NCBI GenBank assembly: GCA_017405545.1
Contig: JAFRAF010000353.1
Span: 1-11,686 of the forward strand
Length of the DNA: 11,686 nt
Source: Oscillospiraceae bacterium
Lineage (GTDB): Bacteria > Bacillota > Clostridia > Oscillospirales > Oscillospiraceae
Reading direction: 5' to 3'
The notes under the pieces are model-generated. The model saw nothing but the letters and a program-made list of their open reading frames with translations. It was not told the DNA's origin and did not search any database. This document shows positions 1 through 5,909 of the stretch, piece after piece. The first letter of the stretch is position 1, and each line of letters begins with the position of its first letter. A program made the translations under genes and the position numbers.

Positions 1-153
1 ATACTGGGCCTTGTTGTCCTCCTGAGAAAAGGCGGCAGCCTTGGCCATTGTCTCTGCGTCGATGTAAACGTCCGGAAATGTCAGATTGTGGAGATCAAGG
101 AATTCCTGGGTCAGACCGCTTTCGTCATTAGCTTTGCATTTAAAGTATTTCAT
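1..153 (-). CDS. N-terminus of probable second UroD/MtaA-type methyltransferase (partial)
   Basis: Only the first 51 codons are in the window; the gene runs off the left edge. The ATG at 153-151 is preceded by GGAG (164-161) at 7 nt spacing. The peptide begins MKYFKCKANDESGL and contains FPDVYIDAETMAKAAAF (residues 26-42). That segment resembles the FPExxxDxxKMAxLA stretch I associate with the N-terminal part of MtaA/MtbA/CmuA-like UroD-superfamily methyltransferases. The usual opening motif of the family (ERVxxALxGExxDRxP) is missing, so this would be a short-N-terminus variant. It lies 39 nt downstream of the corrinoid protein gene on the same strand, which fits a role in moving a methyl group to or from that protein. 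The family assignment is inference from one short motif; it could be another protein of the same operon. Confidence 0.5.
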   Translation of the reverse strand, partial: MKYFKCKANDESGLTQEFLDLHNLTFPDVYIDAETMAKAAAFSQEDNKAQY

Positions 154-192
154 CTGTACACTCCTTCGTCAAACGCGGTCTGAAATATGCTT

Positions 193-864
193 CTACTGCA
201 CATTGGGGCCAACCGGTTTGCCGTCCATCAAATTGTTCACAAGTCTGACGGCGTCACTGGCGGTAACGGAATAGCCGTCCGCACCGATCTTATATGCAAA
301 GTCCCAGGAGAGGGGACCGCCGCCCACAACGACTTTGACTCTGTCGCGAATGCCGGCTTCTTCAAGCATCTTGACGACCTCGCTCATGCCGGGCATGGCG
401 GTGGACATAAGGGTGGACATGGCGATAACGTCAGCGTCGACTTCCTTGGCCTTGTCAATGAAGTCCTGCAGGGGCACGTCACGGCCCAGATCATACATCT
501 CATATCCGGCGGTCTCAAGCATGATCTTTACAAGGTTCTTGCCGATATCGTGGGTATCGCCCTGTACGACACCGATAACAACGCGGCCCCTCTGTCCCAT
601 GGCGTCCTTTTTAACGTAGGGACGCAGGACATCCAGTCCGTTGTACATAGCGTCGGAGCAGATAAGAAGCTCGGGGATATAATATTCTTCAGCGTCGTAG
701 AGATCGGAGGCTTTCTGCATGCCGGGCACGAGGCCTTCCAGCATACCTACAAGGGGATCATAACCCGCTTCGACATACTCCTTGGCGACTTCTACGACTT
801 CTTCGTCTTCCATCTCGACGACACATTCTGTCATGCGCGCAAGTAATTCTTCCTGAGTAGCCAT
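193..864 (-). CDS. Corrinoid (B12-binding) methyltransferase protein, MtaC/MttC type
   Basis: A 223-residue methyl-carrying corrinoid protein, the usual length for MtaC, MtbC and MttC relatives. Residues 1-90 match the helical cap domain (methionine synthase B12-binding module 1). Residues about 93-220 form the Rossmann-like cobalamin-binding domain, with the signature GDTHDIGKN (102-110). In it D103-x-H105-x-x-G108 supplies the lower-axial histidine ligand of cobalt. The further cobalamin contacts MSTL (149-152) and VGGGP (180-184) are also present. The ATG at 864 has GAGGT at 875-871 with 6 nt spacing. Such proteins take a methyl group from a substrate methyltransferase and hand it to a second methyltransferase. 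It sits between a UroD-type methyltransferase gene and a probable second one. The family call is firm, the substrate unknown. No reductive activator, needed to rescue oxidised Co(II), is seen in the window. Confidence 0.93.
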   Translation of the reverse strand: MATQEELLARMTECVVEMEDEEVVEVAKEYVEAGYDPLVGMLEGLVPGMQKASDLYDAEEYYIPELLICSDAMYNGLDVLRPYVKKDAMGQRGRVVIGVVQGDTHDIGKNLVKIMLETAGYEMYDLGRDVPLQDFIDKAKEVDADVIAMSTLMSTAMPGMSEVVKMLEEAGIRDRVKVVVGGGPLSWDFAYKIGADGYSVTASDAVRLVNNLMDGKPVGPNVQ

Positions 865-894
865 TATAGTACCTCATTTCTTAATGATAATCAA

Positions 895-923
895 ATTATA
901 TATCCATAGATCCGGCAACGCAA
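895..923 (-). promoter_or_regulatory. Possible internal promoter for the corrinoid protein gene
   Basis: On the minus strand a perfect TATAAT (900-895) lies 17 nt downstream of TTGCGT (923-918), a weak -35 that matches only the TTG. It would start RNA near 888, giving a leader of about 24 nt before the ATG at 864. It lies in the 103-nt gap after the UroD-type gene. The -10 may be chance in an AT-rich gap, so this is a weak call. Confidence 0.28.
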
Positions 924-967
924 CAATAAGCTGCGGAACGGACCTCCTCATTTTCACGATAAAGCAG

Positions 968-2074
968 TTACTGCTGGGCGGCGACCTTCGCTCTGGCGTC
1001 CTCTATCATAGCGTGAATCTTCTCGGGGACGACGGGGTAGCCCACTTCGGTGACAGTGTCCATAAACGCCTGGATATTATCGAGTGAAGTCTCAACAGGC
1101 AGACTGCATCCGCTCATGGCCATGTAGCCCTTGGGGGAGTCATAGCCCTCGGCCAGGCCCTCCAGGACCTTCAGACGGATGAGCTCAGGTGTGCCGGAAT
1201 ACATGACGCTGCCGGGGTCGACGTTTCCCAATACCTTGCAGCGGTCGCCGATGAGCTGCTTGCACTCGGTGATGCTGGCCACGTTGTCTATACTCATGGC
1301 GGCGATGCCCATGTCGGCCAGATCGGTCCATATCTTGTTGGTCTGTCCGCAGATGTGCATGGTAACGGGCTTGCCGCGGTCAATCATAAACTGACAAAGC
1401 TCGGCCAGATAAGGCTTGGAGAACTCTCTGAAAACCTTGGGGCTTACCACGGTGCAGGAGCTCATGGGCTCGGAGATGGTAGGGGTGAGTCCGCAGTCGA
1501 TAACGGCCTGGGCCCAGTTCTTGCTGGTCTCAAGGGAGACACGGCACAGAGCGTGGACGCCCTCGGGGTCCTTGCGGATCATCTTCAGCATCTTGTCGAC
1601 GCCGATGAGGAAGAAGGCGTTGGTAAAGGGGCCTACGACGCCGCCGCCGCAGCCTACCTCCTGACCGATCTCGTCGATCAGATACTTCATAGCGTCGACA
1701 TGGACAGGCAGACGACCGTCCTTGTAGGGGTCGACGGGACGCAGCTTGCCCACGTCCTTAATATCGGATATTGCCGGCTCAAGCAGGTCGGCGGTATCGT
1801 CTTCGGGGAAATTGACCTTTGCGCCCATGCCCTCGCACCAGGTGAAAAGGTCGGTGAAAATACGAACGCTGTCGTAGCCGAAGCGCCTGTAAGAGGCGAC
1901 CTGTGAAGCGGCCAGAGTCTTGGCGTCAGTATTAAACTCAGAAATCTTGCAGCCCAGAATACGAGCCGTACCGTTGGCTATATTGGGATTGCAGGGCATG
2001 CGGTCAACACGCTCACCTTTTGCTATAGCTGCAGCTCGCTCCATGGGGGACATTTCGCAAGGGCTTGTATTCAT
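968..2074 (-). CDS. UroD-superfamily methyltransferase (MtaA/CmuA-like)
   Basis: A 368-residue cytoplasmic protein of the uroporphyrinogen decarboxylase fold. The N-terminus has the family opening SPMERAAAIAKGERVDRMP (residues 9-27). The zinc site typical of MtaA/MtbA methylcobalamin methyltransferases, H-x-C-xn-C, is visible as H240-I-C242 (in TMHICGQTN) and C323 (in AMSGCSLP). True UroD enzymes lack this site, so a methyl-transfer role is much more likely than haem synthesis. In archaea such enzymes move methyl from a corrinoid protein to coenzyme M; bacterial relatives may act on a substrate thiol or other group instead, and direction cannot be told here. The ATG at 2074 is preceded by a near-perfect GGAGGTG (2087-2081). 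The corrinoid protein gene follows 103 nt downstream and the importer genes lie upstream, supporting one functional module. Confidence 0.88.
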   Translation of the reverse strand: MNTSPCEMSPMERAAAIAKGERVDRMPCNPNIANGTARILGCKISEFNTDAKTLAASQVASYRRFGYDSVRIFTDLFTWCEGMGAKVNFPEDDTADLLEPAISDIKDVGKLRPVDPYKDGRLPVHVDAMKYLIDEIGQEVGCGGGVVGPFTNAFFLIGVDKMLKMIRKDPEGVHALCRVSLETSKNWAQAVIDCGLTPTISEPMSSCTVVSPKVFREFSKPYLAELCQFMIDRGKPVTMHICGQTNKIWTDLADMGIAAMSIDNVASITECKQLIGDRCKVLGNVDPGSVMYSGTPELIRLKVLEGLAEGYDSPKGYMAMSGCSLPVETSLDNIQAFMDTVTEVGYPVVPEKIHAMIEDARAKVAAQQ

Positions 2075-2153
2075 TCAAAACACCTCCGTTGTATTATAAG
2101 AACATATTTGAATAATATATTGTTGTCAGATTTGTACTATTAATACACCCATA

Positions 2154-2174
2154 GGGAACGGCAAAACCGTTCCC
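2154..2174 (-). other. Perfect 8-bp hairpin between permease and methyltransferase genes
   Basis: GGGAACGG (2154-2161) and CCGTTCCC (2167-2174) form a perfect 8-bp stem with a 5-nt loop, 26 nt past the permease stop. On the minus strand the stem is followed by TATGGGTGTATT, not a U-tract, so it is not a convincing intrinsic terminator. It may protect the 3' end of the importer mRNA or dampen read-through into the methyltransferase genes. The role is inference. Confidence 0.5.
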
Positions 2175-2199
2175 CATGGTTTTAAAATATAAAGATATG

Positions 2200-2955
2200 C
2201 TAATTGTTTATAGTCCAATTCAGGCTGCGCTTCTTGATTCGATCGAAGATGATCGTGATTACAACCAGCCAGAAGGCGGTGAACAGGAAGCCCAAAAGAA
2301 CCAGATCGAAACGGGCCAGATCGGAATAATGATGAACAAAGAACGCCAGACCCGCTCTCGCGCCGAACATCTCGGCAACGGCCAGCATCATGAATGACAG
2401 GGTCAGGGCGACCTCAGCTCCGGCAAAAATACCGGGGGAGGCGGCGGGGAGAATTATCTTAAACAGCTTTTGCATCTTGGGGATCTCAAGCGTCTCAGCA
2501 TTCTCCAGATAGCGCCTGTCTATACTCACCACAGCGCCTATGGTAGTCGCGAGGATTACCCAGAACGCGGCGAGGGAGATAAGGAAGATGGAAGCCCATT
2601 TGAAAGACGGGAAAATGTTCAAAGCATAGGGGGTCAGCAGCGGTACCGGGATAGCGGTAGCTGCGGTGATCCAAGGGCTGATGGTGCGGCGCAAACCGCT
2701 CTTCAAACCTATGAGCGTACCTAAACCAATGCCCAGAACGAGAGCTATCACAAATGCTACAATAAGCAGTTTCAGGGAGGCCCACAGGTTGCCCATCATT
2801 TCGCCTATGTACTCAGGGAAGCGCTTCAGCACATCTGCGAGGTTGGGGAACAGGAAGTCGCTGAGGACGTTGAAGGTCTGCGTAAGCAGGATGTACAGCA
2901 CGACCAGTCCCACACCTACCAGTATCACTCCGTAGTTTCTTTTTAAAAAATTCAC
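2200..2955 (-). CDS. ABC importer permease, nitrate/sulfonate/taurine type (SsuC/TauC-like)
   Basis: A 251-residue integral membrane protein with about six hydrophobic segments (roughly residues 8-25, 61-83, 100-115, 121-144, 175-195, 217-237). The cytoplasmic coupling loop is seen at about 150-178, with ENAETLEIPKMQKLF and then IILPAASPGIFAG, the EAA-loop layout of binding-protein-dependent permeases. The start codon is GTG (2955-2953): no in-frame ATG fits, and a GAGG lies at 2969-2966, 10 nt upstream. It lies 33 nt after the binding protein gene and forms the membrane channel for it and the ATPase, probably as a homodimer because only one permease gene is present. Family level is clear; the transported compound is not. 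Confidence 0.9.
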   Translation of the reverse strand: MNFLKRNYGVILVGVGLVVLYILLTQTFNVLSDFLFPNLADVLKRFPEYIGEMMGNLWASLKLLIVAFVIALVLGIGLGTLIGLKSGLRRTISPWITAATAIPVPLLTPYALNIFPSFKWASIFLISLAAFWVILATTIGAVVSIDRRYLENAETLEIPKMQKLFKIILPAASPGIFAGAEVALTLSFMMLAVAEMFGARAGLAFFVHHYSDLARFDLVLLGFLFTAFWLVVITIIFDRIKKRSLNWTINN

Positions 2956-2988
2956 TTTGCTACATCCTCAAGAAGTCTTTCTTAGATA

Positions 2989-4149
2989 TTAAGCATCATA
3001 CTCCTGGAACTCCTCCCACTTGGTCTGGAAGAAATCATCGTCGGGATAATCTTCCATCAGTGAGCTCAGAGCTCTCTCATAGATAGCGGTGTTGATATGA
3101 TCCTCAATATTTATATCTGTGTCAGCGTCCACACGTCCGAACTCTTTGAACTTATTCCACATCTTGATAACGGCGGCCTTGTACGGGTCGGTGTTAAGTT
3201 CGTAGTGCTCGGACAGCACGAAGCTCTCGGCGGTCTCCTTGTCCATACCGAGGTTGTCACAGACAAGCTGTACAGCCTCGTCCTTATGGGTCTGCAGATA
3301 TTCCTCGGCACGCAGATAGGCGCGGAGGAGACGGTACAGGGACTCCTGGTTATCTTCGTTTTCTATCCAGGTTCCGTCAGCCAGCATGCGGCAGCAGGAG
3401 TGCTTGGGATAGTACTCATCGGGCCACATCTTGACCTCCAGGCCGAGCTTGGCAGCCTGGATCTGATGTCCGGTAGCGGTACCACCGAAGTCGACCTCGC
3501 CGTTAGCTATAGCCTGCAAAACGTCCTGAGAGCGCTTTATCTCGACCCACTCCACCTGATCATAGATGCCGGCATCCCAGAGGATGCAGCGCAGCGCGCT
3601 GTCAGCGGTTCCGTTTGTAGAGGTGGCAATGCTCTTACCTACGAAGCTGTTAAGGTCAGTCCACTCGGTCTCCGGCTTGCCATAAATGGGGGTCTCGCCG
3701 ATGATCATGTAACCACCGAAGATATCCAGGTCAACACCCTGAGCTATCTGAACAAGGGGGCCGCCGGTGCCGTAGGTGGAGATAACGTTGACCTTGCCGG
3801 CTGCCAGAGCAGTCAGAGCGTCGGGAACGTTGTCGATGTAGACCAGCTCGATCTCAACACCCTCTTCAGCGGCAAAGCCGTGGGCCTCAGAGATGAACTG
3901 GAAAATCTGACCGGAGCTGGGGGTAGCGGCCAAGGTGACGTGCTTCACATCATCAGGGGTCTTGGGGCCAGTGGTCTCAGCCGCGGCATCCGCAGAGGCA
4001 TCGGCGGAAGCATCGGCGGAAGCATCGGCAGAATCAGCGGGAGCGCTGGTGTCAGCAGGCTGGCTGCCGCTGTCAGTCGATTCGCCGCAGGCCGCCAGGC
4101 AGAACACCAGGGCCAGGCAAAGGCACAAGATCAAAAGACATTTTTTCAT
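2989..4149 (-). CDS. ABC importer substrate-binding lipoprotein (NMT1/SsuA/TauA-like)
   Basis: A 386-residue exported lipoprotein. Residues 1-21 are a lipoprotein signal peptide: KK, a hydrophobic core, and lipobox LAAC with C21 as the lipidated cysteine. Residues about 22-62 are a Ser/Ala/Asp linker made partly of SADA repeats, which would hold the domain away from the membrane. The ligand domain starts near 68 (VKHVTLAATPSSG) and shows the layout of the NMT1/SsuA group: ALTALAAGKVNV, then GKSIATSTNGTADSALR and VLQAIANGEVDFG. Relatives bind sulfonates, nitrate, pyrimidine thiamine precursors or aromatic acids, so the ligand is open. The ATG at 4149 has GGAGGT (4164-4159) with 8 nt spacing. 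It lies between the ATPase and permease genes, upstream of corrinoid methyltransferase genes, which suggests it captures a methylated substrate. Confidence 0.9.
   Translation of the reverse strand: MKKCLLILCLCLALVFCLAACGESTDSGSQPADTSAPADSADASADASADASADAAAETTGPKTPDDVKHVTLAATPSSGQIFQFISEAHGFAAEEGVEIELVYIDNVPDALTALAAGKVNVISTYGTGGPLVQIAQGVDLDIFGGYMIIGETPIYGKPETEWTDLNSFVGKSIATSTNGTADSALRCILWDAGIYDQVEWVEIKRSQDVLQAIANGEVDFGGTATGHQIQAAKLGLEVKMWPDEYYPKHSCCRMLADGTWIENEDNQESLYRLLRAYLRAEEYLQTHKDEAVQLVCDNLGMDKETAESFVLSEHYELNTDPYKAAVIKMWNKFKEFGRVDADTDINIEDHINTAIYERALSSLMEDYPDDDFFQTKWEEFQEYDA
3983..4030 (-). repeat. 12-nt tandem repeat coding the SADA linker
   Basis: Four consecutive 12-nt units of the form GAAGCATCGGCG (plus strand), with small variations, at 3983-3994, 3995-4006, 4007-4018 and 4019-4030. 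They code in frame for repeated Ser-Ala-Asp-Ala in the linker between lipobox and ligand domain. The period is a multiple of three, so unit gain or loss changes linker length without breaking the frame. Confidence 0.85.
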
Positions 4150-4241
4150 TAAACTTTACCTCCAAATTATTAATTTAAAATTTTTAAAAATTTTCAACTA
4201 TTTCTTCCGAAACGCACAAAAAGCATCATGCAGCAGATCGA

Positions 4242-5063
4242 TTAGTTTGTATGCTGTGCAGCCCGTTCCGCTTCCAGACGGCGGGCACGCTCGGTGCTCT
4301 CCTCATAAATAATCTGGGTCAGCTTGGTGCGCAGATCGTTTACCGCGGGGTCGGTAAACAGTGTCTCACGCTTGGGCTTATTGCTCTCATCAAAATGATG
4401 GGTGTAGATAACCTTGCTGGGTGCCTGGCCGAGAACGACGATATCTGTCGCCAGCAGGAGCGCCTCGTCAACGCTGTGGGTAACAAAGAAGATGGTCTTA
4501 CGATGGTCTTTTTCCTTTGACCAAAGGTCAATTACGGTGTCCTGCAGCAGGGCCTTGGTAACGGCGTCCAGTGCGCCGAAGGGCTCGTCCATCAGGAGCA
4601 GGGGGGCGTCGATGGCAAAAGCTCTGGCGACGCCGAAACGCTGCTTCTGTCCGCCGGACAGATCACGCGGCAGTTTGTCGTGAAGCTCAGGCTCAAGTCC
4701 GAGGTTATCCATCCACTCAAGAGCGACCTCGCGGCGTTTCTCCTTGGTCCAATCGGGGTACTTCTGCTTCAGGGCAATACCGATATTCTCACCGGCTGTC
4801 ATCCAGGGGAACAGACCGTAGTCCTGGAATACCATTGGTCGGTCAAGACTGGGCTTTTCAACCGACTTTCCGCCAATGCGGAGCTGATTCGGGTCAGACT
4901 TCTCAAGTCCCGCCAAGAGTCGGAGCAGGGTGCTCTTACCGCATCCGGACTGGCCAAGCAGACATATGAAATCGCCTGCGTTGGCGGTCAGATTGACGTC
5001 TCCAAGCACCAGAGTGTTCTTGTCATAAGCGAACTGGAGATGGTCGACTACAACATCTAACAT
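4242..5063 (-). CDS. ABC importer ATPase, nitrate/sulfonate/taurine type (SsuB/TauB-like)
   Basis: A 273-residue ATP-binding subunit with all motifs in order: Walker A GQSGCGKST (37-45), Q-loop Q80 (VFQDYGLFPW), signature LSGGQKQR (135-142), Walker B LLLMDEP (155-161) followed by the D-loop GALD, and H-loop H196 (VTHSVDEA). The FQDYGLFPW and DEPFGALD forms are typical of the SsuB/TauB/NrtD group. The frame stays open upstream to a TTG at 5129, but that start has no ribosome binding site. The ATG at 5063 has GAGG at 5076-5073 with 9 nt spacing and begins the usual family N-terminus MLDVVVDHLQFAY. It is the first gene of the importer operon; the binding protein gene follows after 92 nt. It powers import by the permease encoded downstream. 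Confidence 0.93.
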   Translation of the reverse strand: MLDVVVDHLQFAYDKNTLVLGDVNLTANAGDFICLLGQSGCGKSTLLRLLAGLEKSDPNQLRIGGKSVEKPSLDRPMVFQDYGLFPWMTAGENIGIALKQKYPDWTKEKRREVALEWMDNLGLEPELHDKLPRDLSGGQKQRFGVARAFAIDAPLLLMDEPFGALDAVTKALLQDTVIDLWSKEKDHRKTIFFVTHSVDEALLLATDIVVLGQAPSKVIYTHHFDESNKPKRETLFTDPAVNDLRTKLTQIIYEESTERARRLEAERAAQHTN

Positions 5064-5072
5064 ATCTTGATT

Positions 5073-5076
5073 CCTC
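5073..5076 (-). promoter_or_regulatory. Ribosome binding site fixing the ATPase start
   Basis: GAGG on the minus strand, 9 nt before the ATG at 5063. It decides in favour of this start over the TTG at 5129, which lacks any purine-rich sequence at the right distance. Confidence 0.6.
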
Positions 5077-5363
5077 ACATCCTTTATACTGTATCCGCCT
5101 GAATTCGTGAAAACAGAGGCGAGATACAACGCTGTTGATTTGTCCGTCGATGAAATCCGAGCTGACGTGCCATAATAATTACAACGCCGTCAGGCTTCCC
5201 TCAACTGATTTCTTGTTAGTTAAACACATATAAAACTTTTTTTCAAACTTTATTAATAACTTCAATATCTGCCTTAATTTATAGAAAAACTATATATATC
5301 ATTATATGTTCTACATTTCAGTCAGCGATGAAACCAAAGTAATATGGCGGTAATAAATCCGGG
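5077..5363. other. AT-rich leader region upstream of the importer operon; no gene seen
   Basis: This stretch lies between the rnpB terminator and the importer ATPase and must hold the operon promoter if the operon does not depend on rnpB read-through. No -35/-10 pair is convincing: an isolated TATAAT occurs near 5308 on the minus strand, with only a poor -35. An inverted repeat, CTGACG (5162-5167) and CGTCAG (5188-5193), is the only notable symmetry and could be an operator. I found no sequence resembling a cobalamin riboswitch B12 box, although the operon encodes a corrinoid protein. Confidence 0.45.
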
Positions 5364-5399
5364 CAAAATAAAGAGCCCCGGTCCAAAACGGACCGGGGC
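5364..5399 (-). terminator. Intrinsic terminator of rnpB
   Basis: On the minus strand GCCCCGGTCC (5399-5390) pairs perfectly with GGACCGGGGC (5384-5375) around a 5-nt loop (GTTTT). TCTTTATTTT follows as the U-tract (5374-5365). It begins a few bases past the 3' end of RNase P RNA and should separate it from the importer operon on the same strand. Confidence 0.93.
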
Positions 5400-5401
5400 C
5401 T

Positions 5402-5757
5402 TTATGTGAGCAAGTCTGTAAGCCGGATTCTGTCATTTAAGGCAGCCATCTATCTAAACATACCGTTGCCGGTATGCTTCAGCCACCTCCACGGGACGGC
5501 CGGGCCGGCCTTTGCGTCCCTCCACGGTGTTGCTCCGGATAGAGTTTACAGCGACAGTCGCTTTTACACGCTGACGGGTGAGCTCTTACCTCGCCTTTCC
5601 ACCCTTACCGGGCAAAAGCCCGGCGGTATATCTCTGTTGCACTTGTCCTGATGTCGCCATCGGCGGGCGTTACCCGTTATCCCTGCCCTGCGGAGCCCGG
5701 ACTTTCCTCACGTACAGGCTTTCGCCTTATACCCGCGGCTGCCCAACTTACTCACAC
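5402..5757 (-). ncRNA. rnpB: RNase P RNA, bacterial class A
   Basis: The catalytic RNA of ribonuclease P, which trims the 5' leaders of tRNA precursors. The universal core GAGGAAAGTCCGGGCTCC is at 5709-5692. It is followed by the conserved GGGCAGG, AGTGCAACAGAGA, GGTAAGGGTGGAAAGG-like and GTAAACTC elements in the class A order. Near the 3' end GACAGAATCCGGCTTA supplies the other half of the core pseudoknot. Helix P1 is visible: TGTGAGTAAGT (5756-5746) pairs with ACTTGCTCACA (5415-5405), with one G-U pair. The GAGGTGGCTG segment contains the GGU expected to bind the tRNA CCA end. Length is about 355 nt, normal for class A; ends are set from P1 and may be off by a few bases. It has its own promoter upstream and a terminator directly downstream. 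Confidence 0.97.
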
Positions 5758-5761
5758 TGGT

Positions 5762-5790
5762 ATTCTACGTCAAAAAAAGCGCAAAGTCAA
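5762..5790 (-). promoter_or_regulatory. rnpB promoter
   Basis: On the minus strand TTGACT (5790-5785), 17 nt, then TAGAAT (5767-5762). Both hexamers match the housekeeping consensus at five of six positions with ideal spacing. The expected start, about 6 nt past the -10, coincides with the beginning of helix P1 of RNase P RNA. Confidence 0.85.
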
Positions 5791-5814
5791 ACCCCGCTTA
5801 TGACGCTTTTATGT

Positions 5815-5843
5815 TTGAAAAGGGGAAGGATATGTTATATAAT
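5815..5843 (+). promoter_or_regulatory. Promoter of the murD operon
   Basis: TTGAAA (5815-5820), 17 nt, then a perfect TATAAT (5838-5843), a strong housekeeping-type promoter. RNA would start near 5850 and leave a leader of about 60 nt before murD. Its -35 lies only 24 bp from the -35 of the divergent rnpB promoter. Confidence 0.8.
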
Positions 5844-5896
5844 GGCAGATATGAAAATAAATGCCGTCCCCAAGGGGAGCAGGTCATCATTAATAC

Positions 5897-5904
5897 GAGG
5901 TGAT
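5897..5904 (+). promoter_or_regulatory. Ribosome binding site deciding the TTG start of murD
   Basis: GAGGTGAT ends 5 nt before TTG at 5910. No in-frame ATG or GTG lies nearby, since the upstream frame is closed by a stop at 5890-5892, so the TTG is the only start that fits both the binding site and the family N-terminus. Confidence 0.7.
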
Positions 5905-5909
5905 ACACT

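Noticed and set aside
874..951. A 25-codon minus-strand frame (MRRSVPQLIV...) in the gap between the UroD-type gene and the corrinoid protein gene.
   Set aside because: No ribosome binding site precedes its ATG, and it resembles no family I know.
968..2074. A true uroporphyrinogen decarboxylase (hemE) for haem synthesis.
   Set aside because: The H-x-C...C zinc site and the adjacent corrinoid protein gene point to the methyltransferase branch of the superfamily; no other haem gene is nearby.
3097..4152. A 351-codon open frame on the plus strand opposite the binding lipoprotein gene.
   Set aside because: It lies wholly antisense to a gene with a clear lipobox and family motifs; its protein is low-complexity and it has no family landmarks. 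Long antisense frames are expected from the codon bias here.
4177..4194. AT-only inverted repeat between the ATPase and binding protein genes.
   Set aside because: The stem is made only of A-T pairs and would be weak; it is likely a by-product of base composition in the gap.
5064..5129. Upstream TTG start for the importer ATPase, adding 22 residues.
   Set aside because: No ribosome binding site at the TTG, and the added residues are not part of the family N-terminus; the ATG at 5063 has GAGG at a good distance.
5077..5363. A cobalamin riboswitch upstream of the importer/corrinoid operon.
   Set aside because: I looked for a B12-box-like sequence on the minus strand and found none; the leader is mostly AT-rich with little stable structure.
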